Shown here in pieces: positions 42,542 to 55,393 of a stretch of DNA of 64,000 nucleotides (positions are counted from its first letter, which is position 1; every line of letters begins with the position of its first letter). Origin of the DNA: Mantamonas sphyraenae (Eukaryota; CRuMs; Mantamonadidae); assembly GCA_026936335.1 (NCBI GenBank), contig JAPMXV010000073.1, positions 124,001 through 188,000 on the forward strand, read 5' to 3'. Below the pieces are notes generated by a model. That model saw only the letters and a program-made list of their open reading frames with translations, ran no database searches and was not told where the DNA came from. The translations under genes were made by a program, and so were the position numbers.

Positions 42542-44726
42542 ATGAGCACACAGACGAAAGTGGACTGGCATTCACTGCTGCAGAACGGTGATGAGGAGCG
42601 CATTGGAGCGGCGTTGGCAGAGGCGGGTGAGGTATGTTTGTGCGGAGGGAAGGGAGGGGAAAGTCGTGGACGTGTCAGACGAAACGCATGGAGAGAGTAG
42701 GGTTTGGGACGATGGTTTCCTGAGATACGGGATGTGATCGCTGACACGAGTGGTGCAGCATTTGAACCTCGGGGAAAGGATCACGGACAATCTGGCAAAG
42801 GCACTGGCAAAGAACAGCAGCTTGAAGTCACTGAGACTTCGCAGCAACGTCATTGGGGAAGAGGAAGCAGCCGAACTGGCGCAGGCGCTGAGGGAGAACA
42901 GCAGTTTGGAGCACCTGGAAATGTACCAGAACAGCCTTGGCTACAGAGGGGTAGCAGCATTGGCAGACGCACTGTGTGAGAACAGCACCCTGCGGAGCTT
43001 GCACATCGGGAGCAACAGCATCGGTGACGAAGGTGCAGCAGAACTGGCCAAGGCTGTGGTTGTGAACAGCTGCCTGCAGGAGCTGAGCCTCGGCTTCAAC
43101 GACATCGGAGTCGAAGGGGCAGCAGCACTGGCAAGTACTCTGTGTGAGAACAACAGCTTGCAGACACTGGACCTCAGCCACAACACCATCGGTATAGAGG
43201 GTGTAACAGCACTGAGCAAGGCACTTTGCAAGAATAGTAGCTTGCTGACCTTGGAGCTTTACCACAACAACGTCGGGCACGAAGGAGCAACAGTGCTGGG
43301 AAAGGCACTGTGTGACAACAACAGCTTGCAGACACTGGACCTCAGACACAATGACATTGGTGCAGAGGGAGCAACAGCGCTGAGCGAGGCACTTTGCAAC
43401 AACAGCAGCTTGCTGTCCTTGCAGCTGTACTACAACAACGTCGGGCACGAGGGTGCATCAGCACTGGCGACGGTTCTTTCTGTGAACGACACCTTGCGGA
43501 CACTGGATCTGGACAGCAACGATATCGGGGACGAGGGAACATCCGCGCTGGCCAAGGCACTGTGTGACAACAACAGCCTGCAGACACTGATTCTCAATCG
43601 CAATAGCATCGGTGCAGAAACTGCAACTAAACTGAGCATGGCACTGTGCAACAACAGCAGCTTGCTGACACTGACTCTCGACGGCAACTCCATCGGTGCA
43701 GCTGGTGCACTAGCACTGAGCAAGGCACTGTGCACCAACAGCAGCTTGCAGACATTGCATCTCTACAAATCCAACGTCGGGGACGAGGGAGTAGCAGCGC
43801 TGGCACAGGCGCTGAGTGGGAACAGCACCTTGCGTCGCCTAAACATTGAGGGCAACGTCATCGGGGCCGAAGGGGCTGCAGCACTGGCAAAGGCACTGAC
43901 GGAAAACAACAGCTTGCAGAGACTGGGCCTTGGGGACAGCAACATCAGGGATGAAGAAGCATCAGCACTGGCGCAGGGACTGGGTGAAAACAACAGCTTG
44001 CAGACACTCATACTCAGCAGGAACAGCATCGGAGACAAAGGAGCAGCTGCTCTGGCGCAGGCACTGAGCAAGAACAGCACCTTGCAGAGACTGAATCTCA
44101 GAAACAATGTTATCAGCGCAGCAGGAGCAGTGGCACTGGCACAGGCGCTTGTTGAGAACAGCACCTTGCAGGAGCTGGAACTCGCGGCCAACTTCATCTT
44201 GAAGAAGGGAATTTCGGCTCTGGCAGTTGCGATGGAAGACAATCGATCAAGCTGGAAGATTGGCACCGGATCCCTAGTGTATGATCCACTGCGGTCACTG
44301 TTGGAGAGGAACAATGAGCGGCATGTGGAGTTTGTGCAGTGTGGGGATGTGAAGAGGATGGCTGGGCTGAGGGAGTGGGGTGTGCCCGTGGACACGCTTG
44401 CTGCACGTGAGGAGACGGCATTGGATAGAGCGGTGAAACAAGGGAATGATGAGGTGGTGGAGGCATTGCGGGGCTGGGGTGCTACAGTGAGTGAAAAGAC
44501 CGTGAAGTTGGTGAGGGAGGGAGGATGGAGGAAGGAGTGGCATTGGATCGGGTGGAGTGGGGTGGTGGATGAGGGGATGGAAGTGGCGTTGGTGATGAAT
44601 GGGGAGGAGAGGGAAGTGATGTTTGAGTGTGGGGGGATGGAAGGGTATGAGGCGAGTTGTGATTGGTGGACGGTGCCAGATGAGGTGATGGACAGGGTGT
44701 TGGGGTGGATGGGCAAGGGAGGGTGA
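42542..44726 (+). CDS. L1: LRR-ankyrin protein with VPDEVM module
   Basis: Exons 42542-42631 and 42759-44726 (GTATGT...GTGCAG, phase 0) give 685 residues. Exon 1 is the W..LLQNGDEERI module shared with the kinase genes. About 17 RI-type LRRs of 28 residues follow (SNSIGDEGAAELAKAV), far more diverged from each other than those of the kinases. Next come the cap NRSSW, an ankyrin-like block (RHVEFVQCGDVKRMAGLREW; DRAVKQGNDEVVEALRGWGA), a Trp-rich hinge and the module EREVMFECGGMEGYE then WWTVPDEVMDRVLGWM. No TM or signal is present, so it should be cytosolic. The LRR type is that of NLR proteins, but no NTPase is present. Confidence 0.9.
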
Positions 44727-45007
44727 GGAGAGAGTGATGGGAATGAATGGTGGATTTGGGTTGGGTGGGGTTTGGCATTGGAGGGGATGGGGGTTGGGAA
44801 GGGGAAAGGTGGGAGTTGTGCCCTGCTCGGATGCACTGGGTGGACCACTGGAACTTGGAAAGAGACAAGGTTGGTGTGCAGAGGGAGGGATGCGACTGTG
44901 CATGGGGCTGGGTCATGGAAGGGGCGTTGTGGAAGGGCAAAAGGAGGAAGCCGAGATGGGTGTGACGTGCTGGAGCTCACACGGGACGCAGGACCAGTTT
45001 GTTGAGC
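44727..45007 (+). promoter_or_regulatory. L1-L2 spacer with conserved 5' box (L2)
   Basis: G-rich 3' flank, then TGACGTG at 44963-44969 and GACGCAGGACCAGTTTGTTG before the L2 ATG. Confidence 0.5.
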
Positions 45008-47144
45008 ATGGGCTCAAAGAACATGGATAGTTGGAAGGAACTACTGCAGAGTGGTGATGAAGAGCGCATTGCAGTGGCATTGGCAGAGGCGGGTGAGGTA
45101 TGTTTGTGCGGCGGGAAGGGAGGGGGAAGTCGTGGACGTGTCACAGACGAGGAGGGGGGTGAGGGGAGACACGAACGCATGGAGAGAGTAGGGTTTGGAC
45201 GATGGTTGCGTGAGATACGGGATGTGATCGCTGACACGAGTGTTGCAGCAATTGACCCTGTGGGAGAGGATCAGGGGCAATCTGATGGTGACACTGGCCA
45301 AGGCACTGGCAAAGAACAGCAGCTTGAAGTCACTAAACCTTGGCGGCAGCGGTATCGGGGAGGAGGAAGCAGCCGAACTGGCGCAGGCGCTGAGGGAGAA
45401 CAGCAGTTTGGAGCACCTGGAAATGTACCAGAACAGCCTTGGCTACAGGGGGGTAGCAGCATTGGCAGACGCACTGTGTGAGAACAGCACCCTGCGGAGC
45501 TTGAACATTGGAGGCAGCAACATCGGTGACGAAGGTGCAGCAGAACTGGCCAAGGCTGTGGTTGTGAACAGCTGCCTGCAGGAGCTGAGCCTTTGTTTCA
45601 ACAACATCGGAGCCGAAGGGGCAGCAGCACTGGCAAATACTCTTTGTGAGAACAACAGCTTGCAGAGGCTGAACCTCAGCCACAACACCATCGGTATAGA
45701 GGGTGCAACAGCACTGAGCAAGGCACTGTGCAACAACAGCACCTTGGTGACCTTGCTGCTCTACAGAACCAAGGTTGGGGACGAGGGAGCGACGGCGCTG
45801 GCAAGGACTCTTTCTGTCAACGACACCTTGCGCAAACTGGACCTGGATAGCAACGGCATCGGGGAAGAGGGGGCATCAGCGCTGGCAAAGATTCTCTGTG
45901 AAAACAACAGCTTGCAGACACTGAATCTCAACCGCAATAGCATCGGTGCAGAAACTGCAACTAAACTGAGCATGGCACTTTGTGAAAACAGCAGCTTGAA
46001 GACCTTGCATCTCTACTCCAACAACATCGGTCCCGAGGGAGCAGCAGCGCTGGCACAGGCGCTGTGTGAGAACAGCATCTTGCAGACACTGAATCTCAAC
46101 AGCAACGACATCGGTGCAGAGGGTGCACTAGCACTGAGCAAGGCACTGTGCACCAACAGCAGCTTGCAGACATTGCAGCTTCACCACACCAAAATCGGGG
46201 ACGAGGGAGCGTCGGCGCTTGCACAGGCCATGTACGTGAACAGCACCTTGCGTCGCCTAAACATTGAGGGCAACGTCATCGGGGCCGAAGGGGCTGCAGC
46301 ACTGGCAAAGGCACTAACGGAAAACAACAGCTTGCAGAGACTGGACCTTGGTGACAACAACATCAGGGATGAAGAAGCATCAGCACTGGCGCAGGGACTG
46401 GGTGATAGCAGCAGCCTGCAGACACTCTTCCTCAGCAAGAACAACATCGGGGACAAAGGAGCAGCTGCTCTGGCGCAGGCGCTGAGCAAGAACAGCACCT
46501 TGCAGAGACTGGATCTGAGAAACAATGTTATCGGGACAGCAGGAGCAGTGGCACTGGCACAGGCGCTTGTTGAGAACAGCACCTTGCAGGCACTGGAACT
46601 CGGAGCCAACTTCATCTTGAAGAAGGGAATTTCGGCTCTGGCAGTTGCGATGGAAGACAATCGATCGTGCTGGAGGATTGACACCGGATCCTTCGTGTAT
46701 GATCCACTGCAATCGCTGTTGGAGAGGAACAAGGAGCGGCATGTGGAGTTTGTGCAGTGTGGGGATGTGGAGAAGATGGCTGCGTTGAGGGAGTGGGGTG
46801 TGCCTGTGGACACGCTCGCTGCACGTGAGGGGACGGCATTGGAACGAGCGGTGAAGCAAGGGAATGATGAGGTGGTGGAGGCATTGCGGGACTGGGGTGC
46901 TACAGTGAGTGAAGAGACCGTGAAGTTGGTGAGGGAGGAAGGGTGGAGGAAGGAGTGGCATTGGATTGGGTGGAGTGGGGTGGTGGATGAGGGGATGGAA
47001 GTGGCGTTGGTGATGAATGGGGAGGAGAGGGAAGTGATGTTTGAGTGTGGAGGGATGGAGGGGTATGAGGCGAGTTGTGAGTGGTGGACGGTGCCGGATG
47101 AGGTGATGGAGAGGGTGTTGGGGTGGATGGGCAAGGGAGGGTGA
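45008..47144 (+). CDS. L2: LRR-ankyrin protein with VPDEVM module
   Basis: Exons 45008-45097 and 45249-47144 (GTATGT...TTGCAG, phase 0), 661 residues. Closest to L1: LRRs 2-4 (YQNSLGYRGVAALADAL) and the last four LRRs are nearly identical, while the middle repeats differ and one repeat is missing. It ends with cap NRSCW, ankyrin block and WWTVPDEVMERVLGWM. Exon 1 starts MGSKNMDSWKELLQSGDEER; the ATG at 45008 keeps the exon at exactly 30 codons as in the other members. Confidence 0.9.
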
Positions 47145-47428
47145 GGGAGAATGAATGGTGGCATTGGGTGGTGGGGGTTGGCATTGGAGGGGTGGGTGGG
47201 AGGGAGGGGGGAGAAAGGAGGGAGTTGTGCGTCTGCTGCTCGGATGCACTGGATGGCCCATTGGAACTTGGATAGAGACAAGGTTGGTGTGCAAGAAGGG
47301 AAGAGCGTGCAGCAGGGAGGTATGGGGCTGGGTCATGAGAGTGGGCGCTGTGTAAAGTGCAAAAAGGGGGGCCGAGATGGGTGTGACGTGCTGGAGCTCA
47401 CACGGGACGCAGGACCAGCTGGTTGGCC
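47145..47428 (+). promoter_or_regulatory. L2-L3 spacer with conserved 5' box (L3)
   Basis: TGACGTG at 47384-47390 and GACGCAGGACCAGCTGGTTG before the L3 ATG. No gene seen. Confidence 0.5.
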
Positions 47429-49116
47429 ATGAGCGCACAGATCAGGAGTGTGTGGAGGGCTCTGTTGTGGTATGGTGACGAGGAGCGCATTGAAGCGGCC
47501 TTGGCAGATGCGGGGGAGGTGAGTTTGCGATTAGAGGGAAATGAAGTCGGTTGGCCGTGGTGGGGAGTGAGGGAGGAGAGTTGCGTGAAATGTGGGACCA
47601 CTGGGTTCGCAAGTGACAGCTGACACGAATGATGCAGGACTTGAGTCTGCAAATGCTGGATATTGGTTCCGCCGAAGCAAAGTCACTGGCAAGGGCACTC
47701 GCTGCGAACAGCAGCTTACAGACGTTATCCCTCAGAATGAACGACATTGGGGATGAAGGTGCATCGGCGCTGGCCAAGGCTTTGGCAGCTAACCGCACGT
47801 TGCTGTCCCTGGCCTTGACCAACAATGCAATCGGCGTCGACGGAGCAACAGCACTGGCACAGGCACTGAATGAGAACAACAGCTTGCAGAGGCTGTACCT
47901 CGGCGGTAACAACATCGGATCAGAGGGAGCAGCATCACTCGCCAAGGCAATGGATATGAAGAGCAGCTTGCAGATGTTGGAACTCAGTGACAACAATGTC
48001 GAGTCAGAAGGGGCAGCAGCACTGGGTCAGGCGCTGAGAGAGAACAGCAGCCTAAAGGCACTGGACCTCAGAAGCAACAGCATTGGGGCAGAAGGGGCAG
48101 CAGCGTTGGCACATGCGCTTTCTGAGAACCGCAGCTTGCTGAGACTGGACGTCAGCAACAACAGCATCGAGGCAGAAGGAGCAGTATTACTGGCACAGGC
48201 ACTAGTTGAGAACCGCAGCTTGCTGAGACTGGACCTTGGGGCCAATGGCATCGGGGATGTGGGAGCAGAAGCAATGGCCCAGTCAATGTGCGAGAACAGT
48301 AGCTTGCAGACACTGCATCTCAGCAAGAACAACATCGGAGCAGAAGGGGCGGAAGCACTGGCGCAGGCGCTGAATGGGAACAGCACCTTGCAATCAGTTA
48401 CCCTTGATGGGAACAATATCGGGGCAGAAGGAGCAGCTGCACTGGCACAGGCACTCTGTGTGAACAGCAGCTTGCAATTCCTGGACCTTCGCATGAACAG
48501 GATCGGGATACCAGGGGCGGTGGCACTGACCCAGGCACTGGATGTGAACAGAAGGTTGCAGAGACTTGTCCTGGGCTCGAACGGCTTCTTGAAAGACGGG
48601 ACGGGAGCAATGGCCAAGGCGATGGAAAACAATCGATCGTGCTGGGCGATCCACTTCGGATTCGGTGTCGATGAAGCGCTGCAATCGCTGTTGAAGAGGA
48701 ACAAGGATCGGCATGTGGAGTTTGTGGAGTGTGGAGATGTGGAGAGGATGGCTGCGCTGAGGGAGTGGGGTGTGCCTGTAGACACGCTTGCTGCACGTGA
48801 GGAGACTGCGTTGGAGAGAGCGGTGAAGCAAGGGAATGATGAGGTGGTGGAGGCATTGCGGGGCTGGGGTGCTACAGTGAGGGAAGAGACGGTGAAGTTG
48901 GTGAGGGAGGAAGGATGGAGGAAGGAGTGGCATTGGATTGGGTGGAGTGGGGTGGTGGATGAGGGGATGGAAGTGGCGTTGGTGATGAATGGGGAGGAGA
49001 GGGAAGTGATGTTTGAGTGTGGAGGGATGGAAGGGTATGAGGCGAGTTGTGATTGGTGGACGGTGCCGGATGAGGTGATGGACAGGGTGTTGGGGTGGAT
49101 GGGGAAGGGAGAGTGA
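47429..49116 (+). CDS. L3: LRR-ankyrin protein with VPDEVM module
   Basis: Exons 47429-47518 and 47638-49116 (GTGAGT...ATGCAG, phase 0), 522 residues, about 12 LRRs. The first LRRs (SAEAKSLARALAANSSL; NNAIGVDGATALAQALNENN) pair with L5, whereas the last LRRs (MNRIGIPGAVALTQAL; SNGFLKDGTGAMAKAM) pair with L4. It is therefore a mosaic of neighbours. Exon 1 is less typical (IRSVWRALLWYGDEERIEAAL). Ankyrin block and WWTVPDEVMDRVLGWM are intact; the final residues are GKGE rather than GKGG. Confidence 0.9.
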
Positions 49117-49473
49117 GGAGAGAGTGATGGGAATGAATGGTGGATTTGGGTGGTGGGAAGGGTTGGATTGGAGGGTTGGGTGGGTGGAGGGGGGGGGAGA
49201 GGAGGGAGTTGTGTGTCTGGTGCTCGGATGCACTGGGTGGCCCACTGGAACTTGGATAGAGGCAAGGTTGGTCGGTGGTGTCTGTGTGGGAAGGGTGATG
49301 GTGGTGGAGAAGAGTGTGGAAGGGAGCAGTGGAGGAGGGGAGCACGTGAGAACGGGAGGGGAGCAGTGGAGGAGGGGAGCACGTGAGAACGGGAGGGGAG
49401 CACGTGGGAACGGGAGGGGAGCACGTGGGAACGGGAGGGGAGCTGACACAAGGGGATCCAGGTCGATTTGATC
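49117..49473. other. L3-L4 spacer, standard 5' box missing
   Basis: The G-rich 3' flank matches other spacers, but the TGACGTG/CAGGACCAG box is absent. A minisatellite and AGCTGACACAAGGGGATCC take its place before the L4 ATG. Confidence 0.6.
49318..49442. repeat. Minisatellite upstream of L4
   Basis: Units built on GGAGCACGTGAGAACGGGAG and GGGAGCAGTGGAGGA repeat about six times. Each long unit contains CACGTG, an E-box. Confidence 0.8.
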
Positions 49474-51424
49474 ATGAGCACAACACATGAGGTGGACTGG
49501 GAGACACTGCTGCAGATCGGTGATCAGGAACGCATTGGGGAGGCATTGGAAGAAGCGGGGGAGGTAAGTTTGTAGTTTTGCAGGTTGGCTTCTGGGAAAG
49601 GCGGGTCTATGGCTGACACAGATGCTGTAGACCTTGGAACTACACGGCATGGAGACCAAAGGTGCGTCCGTGGTTCGCGCACTGATGGCAATGAGCCATT
49701 TGCGAGCACAGGCGTCTCTGAAGAACGGCAACGGCGAGATGGAAGCATCAGCGGGGGGGTCACAAGCACAGGGACAGAGACGGAACGTGATTAGGAACAA
49801 AATCAGCGACAGAGGTGCAGCCGTGCTGGCCGTGGCGTTGAGTGAGAACAGCAGGTTGACGACGCTGAACCTCGAGAGCAACAGCATCGGGCCAGAAGGG
49901 GCAGCAGCGCTTGCAACGGCAGTACGAAAGAACAGGAGCTTGCTGACGCTGATCCTTGCAAGGAACGAAATCGGGGCAGGAGGGGCGGAAGCACTGGCGG
50001 GGGCACTGGGGGAGAACGGAACCTTGCGCACACTGAACGTCGTTGCCAACAGGATCAACGACGAAGGGGCGGCAGCACTGGCACGTGCACTCAATGGGAA
50101 CAGCTCCTTGAGAAGGTTGGATCTCGACAGCAACTGCATCGGGGCAGAAGGGGCAACAGCACTGGCGGAGGCACTAAGAGAGAATAGCAGCTTGAAGAGA
50201 TTGGATCTGGACAGCAACCACATCGGGGCAATTGGGGCAGTCGCCTTGGCAAAGGCACTGGCAGAGAATAGCAGCTTGCAGACACTGTCACTTCACATGA
50301 TCAACATTGGGGGAGAAGGAGTCGAAGCAATTTTCAAGGCACTGCAAAGGAACAACTGCTTGCAGACACTGGACCTCGCCAGCACCTGGATCCAAGGGGA
50401 AGGGGCAGCAGCACTGGCAGAGGCACTGAGTGGGAACAGCAGCTTGAAGACGCTGAAACTCAGTAGCAACAGGTTTGGAGACGAAGGGGCAGCATCACTG
50501 GCGCAAGGACTGGCTGAGAACAGCAGCTTGCAGACACTGGACCTCCGCCAAACCCGCATTGGGCCAGAAGGAGCCGCTGCACTGGCACAGGTGCTGAGTG
50601 AGAACGACAGTTTGCAAACAGTCAACCTTGACCTCAACAACATCGGAGCAGAAGGGGCGGAAGCACTGGCGCAGGCCCTGAATGTGAACAGCACCTTGCA
50701 ATCAGTTACCCTTGATGGGAACAACATCGGGGCAGAAGGAGCAGCTGCACTGGCACAGGCACTCTGTGTGAACAGCACCTTGCAATTCCTGGACCTTCGC
50801 ATGAACAGGATCGGGACACAAGGGGCGATGGCACTGGTCCAGGCACTGGATGTGAACAGAAGCTTGCAGAGACTTGTCCTGGGCTCGAACGGCTTCTTGA
50901 AAGACGGGACGGGAGCAATGGCCAAGGCGATGGAAAACAATCGATCGTGCTGGGCGATCCACGTCGGATTCGGTGTCGATGAAGCGTTGCAATCTCTGTT
51001 GAAGAGGAACAAGGAGCGGCATGTGGAGTTTGTGAAATGTGGGGATGTACAGAGGATGGCTGCGCTGAGGGAGTGGGGTGTGCCTGTGGACACGCTTGCT
51101 GCACGTGAGGAGACTGCGTTGGAGAGAGCGGTGAAGCAAGGGAATGATGAGGTGGTGGAGGCATTGCGGGGCTGGGGTGCTACAGTGAGGGAAGAGACGG
51201 TGAAGTTGGTGAGGGAGGCAGGATGGAGGAGGGAGTGGCATTGGATTGGGTGGAGTGGGGTGGTGGATGAGGGGATGGAAGTGGCGTTGGTGATGAATGG
51301 GGAGGAGAGGGAAGTGATGTTTGAGTGTGGGGGGATGGAAGGGTATGAGGCGAGTTGTGCGTGGTGGACGGTGCCAGATGAGGTGATGGAGAGGGTGTTG
51401 GGGTGGATGGGCAAGGGAGGGTGA
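49474..51424 (+). CDS. L4: LRR-ankyrin protein with VPDEVM module
   Basis: Exons 49474-49563 and 49631-51424 (GTAAGT...CTGTAG, phase 0), 627 residues, about 14 LRRs. The first ~50 residues of exon 2 (LHGMETKGASVVRALMAMS) differ from other members and are LRR-poor. The last four LRRs are almost identical to L3. The intron is short (67 nt). Cap NRSCW, ankyrin block with VKCGDVQRMAALREW, and WWTVPDEVMERVLGWM are present. Its 5' flank is unlike the other L genes, so its expression may differ. Confidence 0.9.
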
Positions 51425-51723
51425 GGAGGGAATGATGGGAATGAATGTTGGCATTGGGTGGATGGGGGTTGGCATTGGAGGGGATGGGGGGTGGGAAGGG
51501 GAAAGGAGGGAGTTGTGCCCTGCTCGGATGCACTGGGTGGACCACTGGAACTTGGGAAGAGAGACAAGGTTGGTGTTGAGTAGGGGGAAGAGTGTGCAGA
51601 GGGAGGGATGTGACTGTGGATGGGCTGGGTCATGGGAGGGGTGTTGTGGAAGGGCAAAACGAGGAAGCTGAGTTGCTTGTGACGTGCTGGGGCTCACACG
51701 GACGCAGGGCCAGTTGGTTGACC
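51425..51723 (+). promoter_or_regulatory. L4-L5 spacer with conserved 5' box (L5)
   Basis: TGACGTG at 51680-51686 and GACGCAGGGCCAGTTGGTTG before the L5 ATG. Confidence 0.5.
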
Positions 51724-53236
51724 ATGGACACAGAGCCATCACTGTATTGGAAGGAATTGCTGCAGAGCGGTGATGAGGAGCGCATTGGAGTGGCATTGGC
51801 AGAGGCCGGGGAGGTGAGTTTGCGAGAAGAGGGCAACGAAGTCGGTTGGCCGTGGTGGGGAGTGAGGAAGGAGAGGCGTGTGAATGTGGGACCGCTGGGT
51901 GCGCATGTGACAGCTGACACGGATTGTGTAGGAGATGTGGCTGCAAATGATGGATTTTGGTCCCGCCGAAGTGAAATCCCTGGCAAAGGCACTGGCTGGG
52001 AACAGCAACTTGCAGAGGTTGAACCTCGGTATCAATGACATAGGGGACGAAGGTGCCTCGGAACTGGCCAAGGCTTTGGCAGCGAACAGCAGCTTGTTGT
52101 CCCTGGCCTTGAGCAGCAATGCAATCGGCGTCGACGGAGCAACAGCACTGGCACAGGCGCTGAATGAGAACAACAGCCTGCTGAGGCTGTACCTCACAAG
52201 AAACAGCATCAAGGCACAAGGGGCAGCAGCTTTGGCACAGGCACTGGGTAAGAACAGCAGGTTGCAGGTGTTGGAACTCCACAGCAACAGCATCGGGGAT
52301 GAGGGAGCAGCAGCACTGGGGCAGGCACTGAGTGAGACCAGATGGTTGCATACACTGGACCTCAGAAACAATAGCATCGGGGCAGCAGGAGCAGCAGCTT
52401 TGGCACAAGGACTGGGTGAGAACAGAAGTCTCCGGCAACTGAATCTTGGCAACAACAACTTCGGGGACGAAGGGGCAGCAGCAATTGGACAGGCACTGAG
52501 GGAGAACAGTAGCTTGCAGACACTGAATCTCGACGACAACAACGTCGGAGCAGAAGGGGCAACAGCACTTGGGCAGGCACTGAGTCAGAACAGCACCTTG
52601 CAGACAATGTTCCTCAACACCAACAGCCTCGGAGAAGAAGGCGCATCCGCTCTGGCTGAGGGACTGAGTGAGAACAGCACCTTGCAGAGACTGTACCTTG
52701 ACCAGAACAAGATCGGAGAAGAAGGAGTGTCGGCTCTGGCCAAGGCGATGGACAGCAATCGATCGTGCTGGCAGATGGAGGTCGGAGCCGTTGTCGATGA
52801 GGCATTGCAGGCACTGTTGAAGGGGAACAAGGAACGGCATGTGGAGTTTGTGCAGTGTGGGGATGTGGAGAGGATGGCTGCGCTGAGGGTGTGGGGTGTG
52901 CCTGTAGACACGGCACGTTGGGAGACGGCATTGGAACGAGCGGTGAAGCAAGGGAATGATGAGGTGGTGGAGGCATTGCGGGACTGGGGTGCTACAGTGA
53001 GTGAAGAGACCGTGAAGTTGGTGAGGGAGGGAGGATGGAGGAAGGAGTGGCATTGGATAGGGTGGAGTGGGGTGGTGGATGAGGGGATGGAGGTGGCGTT
53101 GGTGATGAATGGGGAGGAGAGGGAAGTGATGTTTGAGTGTGGAGGGATGGATGGGTATGAGGCGAGTTGTAAGTGGTGGACGGTGCCAGATGAGGTGATG
53201 GAGAGGGTGTTGGGGTGGATGGGCAAGGGAGGGTGA
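51724..53236 (+). CDS. L5: LRR-ankyrin protein with VPDEVM module
   Basis: Exons 51724-51813 and 51932-53236 (GTGAGT...GTGTAG, phase 0), 464 residues, the shortest member with about 10 LRRs. The N-terminal LRRs resemble L3, while the final LRRs (NSLGEEGASALAEGLSENST; QNKIGEEGVSALAKAM) resemble L6. The ankyrin block has a three-codon contraction (GVPVDTARWETALERAV instead of DTLAAREETAL). The terminal module reads KWWTVPDEVMERVLGWM. Confidence 0.9.
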
Positions 53237-53504
53237 GGGGGAATGAATGTTGGTATTTGGTGGGTTGGTGGGTGGGAGGGGAAAGGTGGGAGTTGGGTGT
53301 CTGCTGCTCGTATGCACTGGGTGGCCCACTGGAACTTGGAAAGAGACAAGGTTGGTGTGCAAGGAGGGAAGAGTGTGCACAGGGAGGGATGCGACTGTGG
53401 ATGGGACTGGGTCATGGGAGGGGTGTTGTGGAAGGGCAAAAAGCGGACGCTGAATTGGTTGTGACGTGCGAGCTCACACGGGACGCAGGACCAGTTGATT
53501 GACC
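53237..53504 (+). promoter_or_regulatory. L5-L6 spacer with conserved 5' box (L6)
   Basis: TGACGTG at 53462-53468, then AGCTCACACGGGACGCAGGA before the ATG of L6. Confidence 0.5.
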
Positions 53505-55393
53505 ATGGGCACACAGAAGAAAGTGAACTGGAAGGAACTGCTGCAGAGCGGTGATGAAGAGCGCATTGTTGTGGCGTTGGAAGAGGCGGGCGAGGTATGT
53601 TTGTGCGAGGCAACGTCTCCCGTGCGTGGGTATGGGCGGTGGTGACTGACACACCTGTGAAGACATTGAAACTGAGTTGGCTGGGCATTACGGCAGAGGA
53701 GGCAGTTGCACTGGCCACAGCACTGGCTGAGAACAGCAGTGTGCGCACGCTGAACCTCAACGTCAACAATACCTTCGGAGCAGAGGGGGCAGCAGCACTG
53801 GCACAGGCATTGTGTGTGAACAACAGCTTGCAGACAGTGAATCTCATCGGAAGTAGCATCGGGGACGAAGGAGCAGCGGCACTGGCACACGCACTGGGCG
53901 AGAACAGCAGCTTGCTCGCGCTGTGGCTTCAGGAGAACCACATCGCGTACGAAGGAGCTGCAGCGTTGGCCGAGGGATTGAGTGCCAACTGCAGCCTGCA
54001 GACACTAAGCTTTTCCGACAACACAGTTGGGGCAGAAGGAGCAGCTCTTCTGGCACAGGCGTTGTGTGTGAACGGCACCTTGCGGACGCTTGACTTGCAC
54101 GGCAACAGAATCGGTGACAAGGGAGCAGCAGCACTCGCAAAGTCACTGTGTGGTAACCAAAGCTTGCAGCAGCTGATTGTGAACAACAATGGCATCGGTG
54201 CAGAAGCAGCAGCAGAACTGGCCGCGGCACTTCGATGGAACAGCACTTTGCAGACACTGGGCCTTCAAAACAACAGAATCGGTGATGAAGGAACAGCAGC
54301 ACTGGCACAAACACTGGGTAGGAACAATGGCTTGCAGACACTGGAGCTCGACAAGAACAGAATTGGATCAGAAGGAGCAGCAGCACTGGGGCAGGCACTG
54401 AGTGAGAACAGCAGCTTGCTGGCACTGAGTGTAACCGACAACAACATCGGGGCAAAAGGGTCAGCAGCACTGGCACACGGTCTTGCTGTGAACAGTCGCT
54501 TGCAGGCACTGTTTCTCAGCAAGAACGGCATCGGAGACGAAGGTGCAGCAGCGCTTGTGCAGGCACTGAGTTCGAACAGTAGCTTGCAGACACTGCTTCT
54601 GAGCTTGAACAGCATCGGGGACACAGGGACAGCAGCGCTGGCACAGGCACTGGGTAGGAACAGTGGCTTGCAGCAAGTGAATCTCAACAACAACAACATT
54701 GGCGTACATGGGGCAACAGCACTAGCACAGGCACTGAGTGAGAACAGCACCTTGCAGACATTGCTCCTCAACAGCAACAGCATCGGGGAAGAAGGTTCTT
54801 CCGCTCTGGCTGAGGGATTGAGTGAGAACAGCAGCTTGCAAAGACTGTTCCTCAACCAAAACAAGATCGGGGAAGAAGGTGCATCCGCTCTGGCCAGGGC
54901 GATGGAAGACAATCGATCGTGCTGGGAGATTGAGTTTCGAATCGTCGACTCCAATCTGAAAGCACTGTTGAAGAGGAACAAGGATCGGCATGTGGAGTTT
55001 GTGGAGTGTGGTGATGTGGAGAGGATGGCTGCGCTGAGGGAGTGGGGTGTGCCCGTGGACACGCTTGCTACGTGGGCAGACACGGCATTGGAACGAGCGG
55101 TGAAGGGAGGAAATGATGAGGTGGTGGAGGCATTGCGGGGCTGGGGTGCTCAAGTGAGGGAAAAGACGGTGGAGTTGGTGAGGGAGGCAGGATGGAGGAG
55201 GAAGTGGCATTGGATTGGGTGGAGTGGGGTGGTGGATGAGGGGATGGAAGTGGCGTTGGTGATGAACGGGGAGGAGAGGGAAGTGATGTTTGAGTGTGGG
55301 GGGATGGAAGGGTATGAGGCGAGTTGTGAGTGGTGGACGGTGCCGGATGAGGTGATGGAGAGGGTGTTGGGGTGGATGGCCAAGGGAGGGTGA
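53505..55393 (+). CDS. L6: LRR-ankyrin protein with VPDEVM module
   Basis: Exons 53505-53594 and 53663-55393 (GTATGT...TGAAG, phase 0), 606 residues, about 15 LRRs. It pairs with L8 over the first seven LRRs (LSWLGITAEEAVALATAL; NNGIGAEAAAELAAAL). The acceptor GTGAAG lacks the usual CAG. The ankyrin block has DTLATWADTALERAVKGGND, closer in wording (TWAD.TAL) to the kinase family GVPVNTWADRKNTAL than other L genes are. It ends with WWTVPDEVMERVLGWMAKGG. Confidence 0.9.

Noticed and set aside
50702-53380. Very long minus-strand frames across the L genes (up to ~890 codons)
   Set aside because: Shadows of the repetitive LRR coding sequence; the same antisense phrases recur under every L gene.
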